In this document: positions 7,316-12,816 of the stretch, one piece after another
Layout: every line of letters begins with the position of its first letter
Position numbering within the stretch: the first letter of the stretch is position 1
Source: Exiguobacterium profundum
GTDB taxonomy: Bacteria > Pseudomonadota > Alphaproteobacteria > Rhodobacterales > Rhodobacteraceae
Direction: 5' to 3'
Assembly (NCBI GenBank): GCA_013693875.1
Contig: CP059262.1
Coordinates: 3,975,112-3,987,927 of the forward strand
Length of the DNA stretch: 12,816 bases
Position numbers and translations under genes: made by a program
The notes under the pieces: model-generated
The model's database searches: none
The model's input: only the letters and a program-made list of their open reading frames with translations
What the model was told of the DNA's origin: nothing

Positions 7316-8191
7316 TTATTCGTTCACGATCCCGGCCAGGTAACGGCCATAGTCGTTCTTGCGGAAGATCTCGGCGCGCTTCGCCAATTGATCGCGCCCG
7401 ATCCAGCCCAGGCGATAGGCGATTTCGTCCGGGCAGCCGACCTGCAGGCCCTGCCGTTCGGTCAGGGTGCGGACGAAATTTCCGGCGTCCAGCAGGCTGC
7501 CATGCGTGCCGGTGTCCAGCCAGGCATAGCCCCGCCCCATCTTTTCCACCCGCAACGACCCTTCGGCGCGGTAGACTTCCAGCAGGTCCACGATCTCCAG
7601 TTCACCACGCGGCGAGGGCTTCACCTGCGCTGCGAAGTCGCTGGCGCGGCCGTCCAGGAAGTAGAGGCCCGTCACCGCAAAGTTCGACGGCGGCACCTCG
7701 GGCTTCTCGATGATGGCATTCACCGTGCCATCGGCATCGAAGGCCACCACGCCATACCGCTCCGGGTCGGCGACGTGATAGCCGAACACCGTCCCACCCA
7801 CCTCCTGCGCATCCGCCGCCGCCAGCCGTTCGGGCAGGCCGTGGCCGAAGAAGATGTTGTCGCCCAGCACCATCGCCGAGGGCGCGCCATCCAGGAAATC
7901 CCTGGCCAGCAGATAGGCCTGTGCCAGCCCGTCGGGCGAGGGCTGCACGATCCAGGTGAAGGTGACGCCCCACTGGCTGCCGTCACCCAGAAGCCGCTGG
8001 AACTGCGGCTGGTCGTCCGGCGTGGTGATGATGGCGATCTCGCGGATCTTAGCCAGCATGAGGACCGACAAGGGATAATAGACCATCGGCTTGTCATAGA
8101 TCGGCAAGAGCTGCTTCGACACGCCCATGGTGATCGGCCACAGCCGCGTGCCCGACCCGCCCGCCAGGATGATGCCCTTGCGCCCACTCAT
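7316..8191 (-). CDS. rfbA: Glucose-1-phosphate thymidylyltransferase
   Basis: An intact 291-residue enzyme making dTDP-glucose from dTTP and glucose-1-phosphate, the first step to dTDP-L-rhamnose. It is full length for the family. Motifs: KGIILAGGSGTRLWPIT (residues 5-21, nucleotide site), SKQLLPIYDKPMVYYPLS, MVLGDNIFFGHGL, FGYHVADPERYGVVAFD, AIIEKPEVPPSNFAVTGLYF, RGELEIVDL and GYAWLDTGTH. The ATG (8189-8191) overlaps the rfbD TGA as ATGA, so translation is probably coupled. It is the last gene of the rfbCBDA unit and is followed by candidate terminator hairpins. No frame disruption. Confidence 0.96.
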   Translation of the reverse strand: MSGRKGIILAGGSGTRLWPITMGVSKQLLPIYDKPMVYYPLSVLMLAKIREIAIITTPDDQPQFQRLLGDGSQWGVTFTWIVQPSPDGLAQAYLLARDFLDGAPSAMVLGDNIFFGHGLPERLAAADAQEVGGTVFGYHVADPERYGVVAFDADGTVNAIIEKPEVPPSNFAVTGLYFLDGRASDFAAQVKPSPRGELEIVDLLEVYRAEGSLRVEKMGRGYAWLDTGTHGSLLDAGNFVRTLTERQGLQVGCPDEIAYRLGWIGRDQLAKRAEIFRKNDYGRYLAGIVNE

Positions 8192-9024
8192 GACCGTGCT
8201 CCCAGTTCCACCAGTATCTCTGTCAGCCCGGCCTTCCAGTCCGGCCGGGCGATGCCGAAGTCGCGTTCAAGCGACGAGCAGTCCATCCGCGAATTCGCTG
8301 GCCGCTTCGCCGGCGTCGGATAGGCGCTGGTCGGGATGTCGTTCACCACGCAGGCCAGCCCCGCCTGCGCCATGATCTCGCGCGCGAACTCCGCCCAGCT
8401 GACATCCGGCACGCCCGAGAAATGATAGGTCCCGCCCGGCTGCCCCGCCACCATCGCCCGCGCCATGGTGACCAGCGCCGCGGCAATTGCCGCCGCGTCG
8501 GCCCGCCCACCTGGTCGGCCACCACGTTCAGGCTGTCGCGCTCGCGCCCCAGCCGCAGCATGGTCTTCACGAAATTCGCGCCATGCGCCGACACCACCAG
8601 GAGGTCCGCAGGATCGCCGCATTCCCCCGCCGCGCACGCCCAGTTCCCCGGCCAGCTTTGACCGGCCATAGGCGCCCAGCGGCCCCGTCGGATCGCCGGG
8701 CAGGAACGGTCGCGTGCCTTCGCCGTCAAAGACATAGTCGGTGGACACATGCAGGAACGGCACGCCCAGCGCCGCGCAGGCCCGCGCCATCGCCGCCGGC
8801 GCATCGCCGTTCACCACCGTCGCCGCCGCCTCTTCGCTTTCGGCCTTGTCCACCGCCGTCCAGGCCGCCGCGTTGATCACCGCATCGCAGTCCGTGACCG
8901 CCGCCGCGCAGGACGCCGGGTCCATCAGGTCGGCCCGGTCCCGCCCCAGGAACACCGCATCCGGCACCCGCCGCGCCAGTTCCGTCGCCACCTGGCCGGT
9001 GCGGCCAAAGACCAGCAGCCTCAT
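8188..9024 (-). CDS. rfbD: dTDP-4-dehydrorhamnose reductase (frameshifted as read)
   Basis: An NAD(P)H-dependent SDR reductase catalysing the last step to dTDP-L-rhamnose. Visible: [19 protein letters not shown] (Rossmann start), [41 protein letters not shown] (the YxxxK catalytic pair), then [14 protein letters not shown] and [10 protein letters not shown] in another frame, and finally [19 protein letters not shown]. The frame changes near 8624-8628 (CCCCC), about 8600 and about 8505; it is restored afterwards, so both ends share one frame. The ATG at 9022-9024 overlaps the rfbB stop, and the TGA at 8188-8190 overlaps the rfbA start. The in-frame extension upstream to 9186 is antisense-free noise inside rfbB. 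Expected length is about 280 residues, normal for RfbD. Confidence 0.9.
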   Translation of the reverse strand: MRLLVFGRTGQVATELARRVPDAVFLGRDRADLMDPASCAAAVTDCDAVINAAAWTAVDKAESEEAAATVVNGDAPAAMARACAALGVPFLHVSTDYVFDGEGTRPFLPGDPTGPLGAYGRSKLAGELGVRGGGMRRSCGPPGGVGAWREFREDHAAAGARARQPERGGRPGGRADAAAIAAALVTMARAMVAGQPGGTYHFSGVPDVSWAEFAREIMAQAGLACVVNDIPTSAYPTPAKRPANSRMDCSSLERDFGIARPDWKAGLTEILVELGARS

Positions 9025-10059
9025 GCCTTCGTCCCCAGCCTTTGCCCCACGCCCGACCGCTCCAGCAGCGGGCGCCACCAGGCCTCGTTGTCCAGGTACC
9101 AGCGCACCGTGCGCCGCAGCCCTTCCTCCAGCGTGACCGAGGGCCGCCAGCCCAGTTCCTGCCGGATGCGCGAGGGTCGATGGCATAGCGCAGGTCGTGC
9201 CCCGGCCGGTCGGTCACATAGGTGATCAGCCGGTCATGCGGCGCGCCTTCGGGCCGCATCTCGTCCAGCAGGGCGCAGATCGTGCGCACGATGTCGATGT
9301 TCCGCGCCTCGTTCTCGCCGCCGATGTTGTAGCTGCGGCCCAGCTCGCCCTTCGCCACCACCAGCAGCAGCGCGTCGGCGTGGTCCTCGACATACAGCCA
9401 GTCGCGCACGTTCAGGCCCTGGCCATAGACCGGGATCGGTAAGCCATGCAGCGCGTTCAGGATCACCACCGGGATCAGCTTTTCCGGGAAATGGAACGGC
9501 CCGTAATTGTTGGAGCAATTCGTCATCACCACCGGCAGGCCATAGGTCTCGGCCCAGGCCCGCACCAGATGGTCGCTGGCCGCCTTCGAGGCCGAATAGG
9601 GGCTGTTCGGCGCATAGGGCGTGTCCTCGGTGAACTTGCCCGTCTCGCCCAGGGTGCCGAACACCTCATCGGTCGAGATATGGTGGAACCGGAACCCCTC
9701 GGGCTTGCCCGCCCGCGTCCAGTGGGCGCGCGCCGCTTCCAGCATGTTGAAGGTGCCGGTCACGTTGGTCTGGATGAACTCGCCCGGCCCGTCGATCGAC
9801 CGGTCCACATGGCTCTCGGCGGCAAGGTGCATCACCGCATCGGGGTTGTGCGTGGCAAAGATCCGGTCCAGCGCCGCGCGGTCGCGGATGTCGGCCTGCT
9901 CAAAGGAATAGAGGTTGGACGACGAAACCCCGCCACATTCTCCAGATTCGCGGCATAGGTCAGGGCATCCAGGTTCACCACCTCATGCCCGCGCGCCACC
10001 GCGAGACGCACCACGGCCGAGCCGATGAAGCCCGCCCCACCCGTCACCAGAATCTTCAT
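9021..10059 (-). CDS. rfbB: dTDP-glucose 4,6-dehydratase (frameshifted as read)
   Basis: An extended SDR enzyme converting dTDP-glucose to dTDP-4-keto-6-deoxyglucose. Motifs: [18 protein letters not shown] (NAD site), [40 protein letters not shown] (catalytic Asp-Glu), [16 protein letters not shown] (YxxxK), [35 protein letters not shown] and [12 protein letters not shown]. Two indels: at 9928-9931 (CCCC, after the ENVAG segment) and at 9174-9176 (GGG, after YAIDP). With these repaired the tail reads [10 protein letters not shown] and [10 protein letters not shown], ending in LGTKA. The total is about 346 residues, the usual length. ATGA overlaps couple it to rfbC upstream and rfbD downstream. 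Confidence 0.94.
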
Positions 10060-10618
10060 GCCGCACCTTCATACACGAGCGGCGATACCCAGTCGCGGAA
10101 CAGGGGCGTGCCCTGGTCCTTGCCCGACAGCACCGGCGCGCCGGAAAGCCCCAGTCAACACCGATATCCGGGTCATCCCACCGCACGCCGCCGTCGCATT
10201 CGGGTACATAGACATCGGTGCATTTGTACTGCACCTCGGTATCCGGGGTCAGCGTGACAAAGCCGTGCAGGAAGCCCTTGGGCACCAGCAGCTGTAAGCC
10301 GTTTTCGGCTGTCAGTTCAACCGCGGTCCATTGCCATAGGCGGGCGAGCCTTTGCGCACGTCCACCGCCACATCCAGGATCGCGCCCCGGGTACAGCGCA
10401 CCAGCTTGTCCTGCGCCCGCGGCGCGCCTGGTAATGCAGCCCGCGCAGCTACCCTTGGTGGCAGAAAACGAATGGTTGTCCTGGGTGAAGGCCAGGTCCA
10501 GCCCCGCGGCACGCATGCGTTCGGCGTTCCAGCTTTCGGTGAACCAGCCGCGCGCATCGCCGTGCCGGGCGGGCGTCAGGACAAGCACATCGGGAAGGGA
10601 GGTCTCTTCGATCTTCAT
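10056..10618 (-). CDS. rfbC: dTDP-4-dehydrorhamnose 3,5-epimerase (frameshifted as read)
   Basis: A cupin-fold epimerase acting between RfbB and RfbD. Visible: [44 protein letters not shown], then (after frame changes) LRGLHYQ with the catalytic His, [40 protein letters not shown] and [20 protein letters not shown]. The C-terminus, after a cccc tract at 10149-10152, reads [18 protein letters not shown] and ends at TGA 10056-10058, overlapping the rfbB ATG. Other shifts lie near 10450, 10425 and 10335. The repaired length is about 187 residues, normal. Start ATG 10616-10618 has only a modest GAAAG upstream. It is the first gene of the rfbCBDA unit and diverges from the GT4 gene. Confidence 0.9.
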
Positions 10619-10663
10619 GAAAGCACTTTCGTTCGTCGCAGCCCGGATGGTAAATTGGCGCAG

Positions 10664-10692
10664 GAATATGGCACAATCGCGGGCGAACCCAA
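10664..10692 (-). promoter_or_regulatory. Candidate promoter for rfbCBDA
   Basis: On the minus strand TTGGGT (10692-10687) is followed after 17 bp by ATATTC (or after 16 bp by CATATT). The -10 ends about 45 bp before the rfbC ATG. The match to the sigma-70 consensus is partial, but this is the most AT-rich part of the 283-bp divergent region (10619-10901). I see no equally good pair for the GT4 direction. Confidence 0.3.
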
Positions 10693-10901
10693 GGGCAATT
10701 GCGGTGGCCCCGGCAATGTTGCCACTGCGCCGCAGCTTGGCAGACCCCGCACCTGCCGCGACTTTGGGCTTGCGTCGCGATAGGCGCCCGGCATCCCATC
10801 GCTTCAGGAACCGGCGCCGCAAGGGAGGAGCCCGCACATGCCCGCGACCCCGGCGGCACCTCTGGCCCCATGTGACCCGGCCCGCCGCGCGAGGAGGCCG
10901 C

Positions 10902-12096
10902 ATGAAGATCGGCTACCTGATCAACACCCACCCGCGCGGATCGACCACCTTCATCCGCCGCGAGATTCAGGCGCTGGAACGCATGGGCTGGCAAGTCCAC
11001 CGCATCGCCATGCGCGCGGACGAGGCTCCGCTGGTCGATCCCGCCGACATCGCCGAGCGGGAACGCACGGAATATGTGTTGTCCATCGGGGGCTGGGCAT
11101 TGTTGAAATCCGCCCTGGGCTGGATGATCCACCGCCCGCACCGCAGTTTCATGGCGCTGCGCCTGGCGCTGGCCTGCGGCAGCCGCGCCAATGCGCGCCT
11201 TCGCCACCTGGTCTATCTGGCCGAAGCCGCCCATGTCGCCCGGCGCTGCCGCGATCTGGACCTGAAGCACCTGCACGCCCATTTCGGCACCAACCCGGCC
11301 ACGGTCGCCATGCTGGCCAGCCTGCTGGGAGCGTACCTTTTCCTTCACCACCCATGGTCCGGAAGAGTTCGATTCCCCTGTTGCCCTGTCGCTGCCTGCC
11401 AAGATCGCCCATGCCGAGTTTGCCGTGGCGGTCTCGTCCTTCGGCAGAAGCCAGCTGTGCCGGTGGGCCAATCTGTCAGACTGGCCGCGCATCCATGTCG
11501 TGCCGTGCGGCATCGAGCCCTGGCGCTTTCCCGAACCCGCGCCCCTACCCGAAGGCGGGCCGCATCTGGTGGCCGTGGGGCGGTTCGCCGAGCAGAAGGG
11601 TTTCCCCGTTCTGATCGACGCGGTGGCGCAGGCACTGCCCGCCCTGCCCGACCTGCGGCTGACCCTGGTCGGCGACGGCGCCCTGCGCCGGGCGCTGGAG
11701 GCGCAGGTGCATCGGCTTGGGCTGACCAACGCCGTGACCTTTGCTTAGCTGGCAGGACAGATCCGGCGTGCGCGCGGCCCTGGCCGCGGCGCAGGCGCTG
11801 GTGCTGCCCTCTTTCGCCGAGGGCCTGCCCGTGGTGGCGATGGAGGCGATGGCCGCCGGTCGCCCGGTGATCGGGACGCTGATCGCGCCTGCCGGAACTG
11901 GTGACGCCGGAAACCAGCTGGCTGGTGCCGCCCGGTGATGCGCGGGCCTTGGCGCGCGGCCGCCCTGGCCGCCACGCCGCCGGATCGGCTGGCGGCCATG
12001 GGTCGCGCCGCCCGTCGCCGCGCGCTGGACCGCCACGACATCGACCGCGCCGCCGCCCGCCTTGCCGCCCTGATCCAGGGCCTGCCGGAAGACTAG
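10902..12096 (+). CDS. Family 4 glycosyltransferase (GT-B), WcaL-like (frameshifted as read)
   Basis: A retaining glycosyltransferase of about 398 residues, probably adding a sugar to the lipid-linked repeat unit in the cytoplasm. The N-terminal half has MKIGYLINTHPRGSTTFIRR, typical of the WcaL/AmsK group, then HLHAHFGTNPATVAMLAS and, after a shift, FSFTTHGPEEFDSP. The C-terminal half has IHVVPCGIEPWRF, LVAVGRFAEQKGFPVLIDA, LTLVGDGALRRALEAQ and LPSFAEGLPVVAMEAMAAGR, containing the E-x7-E donor-site motif. The frame changes near 11325-11335, 11744-11752 (giving a false TAG), about 11888 and about 11955. Start ATG 10902 is four bases after GAGGAGG. The tail ends in LIQGLPED. It diverges from rfbC and is the right-most polysaccharide gene seen. 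Confidence 0.87.
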
Positions 12097-12099
12097 CGC

Positions 12100-12126
12100 G
12101 GGCGGCGGGGGAGCGGGCAGCCGCCC
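12100..12126. terminator. GC-rich hairpin between convergent genes
   Basis: A perfect 7-bp stem GGGCGGC (12100-12106) / GCCGCCC (12120-12126) with a 13-nt loop lies in the 39-bp gap between the GT4 stop and the gcvT-like stop. It has no T-run on either side, so it may only assist factor-dependent termination or stabilise 3' ends of both transcripts. Confidence 0.35.
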
Positions 12127-12135
12127 CGCCCTCGC

Positions 12136-12816
12136 TTAGCCGTCCACGCGGATGCGGGCGTTCTTCGGGTCGAAGGGGCTGTCCTCGGTGACGACTGCAT
12201 CCCATTCCTTCAACTGGATCTTCACCTTCAGCTTGGTGCCCGGCTCGGCCAGATCGGGGCGGACATAGCCCATGCCGATCTGCTTGCCGAAGGCCACCGA
12301 ATAGCCGCCCGAGGTCAGGCGGCCGATCTTCTGGCCGTCCAGCAGCAGGGCTTCCTTGCCCCAGGGATCGGCATCCGCCGGGCCGTCGATCAGCAGCGTG
12401 CAGCACTTGGCGCGCACGCCGGTGTCGATCACCGCCTGCTTGCCGCGGAATTCCTTGCCCATGTCGACAAAGCGGTCCAGCGCGGCTTCCAGCGGCGTCG
12501 CATCGCGGCCCAGCTCGTTGCCGAAGGCGCGGTAGGACTTTTCCTGCCGCAGCCAGTTCTGCGCGCGGGCGCCCACGCCCTTCAGCCCGTGCTTGGCGCC
12601 GACCGACCAGATCAGGTCCCAGAGATAGCGGCCGAACTCGATGGGATAGTGCAGTTCCCAGCCCAATTCGCCGGTATAGGCCACGCGCACGGCACGCACC
12701 GGGCACATGCCCAGTTCGATGTCGCGGTACGACAGCCACGGGAAGCGCTTGTTGCCCAGCACCGTGGCCGGGTCAGCGTCCTTGACGATTTCGGCCAGGA
12801 TGGCGCGCGAGTTCGG
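12136..12816 (-). CDS. GcvT-domain protein, likely dimethylglycine/sarcosine dehydrogenase-like C-terminus (partial)
   Basis: The last 226 residues of a protein whose N-terminus is outside the window. It begins at PNSRAILAEIV and contains FPWLSYRDIELGMCPVRAVR, VAYTGELGWELHYPIEFGRY, NWLRQEKSYRAFGNELGRD, TPLEAALDRFVDM and a C-terminal beta-barrel with LTSGGYSVAFGKQIGMGYV. This matches the folate-binding GcvT module plus C-terminal barrel. The ALRxEKxYRxxG-like motif resembles FAD-dependent dimethylglycine/sarcosine dehydrogenases more than stand-alone GcvT, but the FAD domain is not visible. Such enzymes demethylate methylated glycines with tetrahydrofolate as acceptor. No frameshifts. It converges on the GT4 gene and has no link to polysaccharide synthesis, so it probably marks the locus edge. 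Confidence 0.82.
   Translation of the reverse strand, partial: PNSRAILAEIVKDADPATVLGNKRFPWLSYRDIELGMCPVRAVRVAYTGELGWELHYPIEFGRYLWDLIWSVGAKHGLKGVGARAQNWLRQEKSYRAFGNELGRDATPLEAALDRFVDMGKEFRGKQAVIDTGVRAKCCTLLIDGPADADPWGKEALLLDGQKIGRLTSGGYSVAFGKQIGMGYVRPDLAEPGTKLKVKIQLKEWDAVVTEDSPFDPKNARIRVDG

Noticed and set aside
7223..8323. 366-codon plus-strand frame opposite rfbA
   Set aside because: Antisense shadow of the intact rfbA gene, with a His/Gln/Arg-rich composition typical of reversed GC-rich codons.
10619..10901. Upstream in-frame extension of rfbC across the divergent region
   Set aside because: The extension has no similarity to RfbC, while [11 protein letters not shown] at 10618 is the expected N-terminus.
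310..12096. Programmed frameshifting as an explanation for the split genes
   Set aside because: The shifts differ in direction and site and have no common slippery heptamer plus structure; many hit ordinary G/C runs, which fits read error better.

Overview
This GC-rich window looks like an alphaproteobacterium, most likely Rhodobacterales (Rhodobacter/Paracoccus-like). The evidence is the codon bias, an ExoY-type sugar transferase, a compact rfbCBDA cluster and the style of the O-antigen-ligase-like protein. It is an exopolysaccharide/O-antigen locus. A type I polyketide synthase begins at the left edge, and an unrelated GcvT/dimethylglycine-dehydrogenase-like gene ends at the right edge. I see no rRNA, tRNA, CRISPR array, insertion sequence or phage gene.

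Layout from left to right. 1-106 (-): first 35 codons of a ketosynthase/PKS gene, read from a TTG start, with a lux-box-like dyad at 150-169 upstream. About 310-1690 (-): polytopic O-antigen ligase/Wzy-like polymerase. 1885-2635 (+): WecB/TagA/CpsF glycosyltransferase, diverging from the polymerase gene. 2632-3613 (-): family 2 glycosyltransferase, converging on wecB with a shared CTAG at the two stop codons. 3977-4797 (+): BY-kinase-like ATPase without the Walker A lysine. 4803-6140 (+): GumC/Wzz-type chain-length protein. 6163-6864 (-): ExoY/WcaJ-type priming sugar transferase. 6865-7315: 451 bp non-coding region rich in palindromes. 7316-10618 (-): rfbC-rfbB-rfbD-rfbA for dTDP-L-rhamnose, with 4-nt ATGA overlaps at all three junctions. 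10902-12096 (+): GT4 glycosyltransferase. 12136-12816 (-): C-terminal part of a GcvT-domain protein.

Together these genes can charge undecaprenyl phosphate (ExoY-like), make dTDP-rhamnose (RfbABCD), extend the repeat unit (WecB-, GT2- and GT4-like enzymes), polymerise it (Wzy-like) and set chain length (GumC plus the kinase-like partner). No flippase (Wzx) or outer-membrane exporter (Wza/GumB) is in the window. The PKS suggests, but does not prove, that a polyketide/fatty-acyl product is made with the polysaccharide.

Major caveat: nine of the twelve genes are broken by small indels, roughly 30 in all. Many sit in G/C homopolymers, and protein similarity continues on both sides. exoY, rfbA and the visible gcvT part are unbroken. 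This looks like consensus sequencing error rather than gene decay, so coordinates below span the whole intended gene and list where the frame changes.
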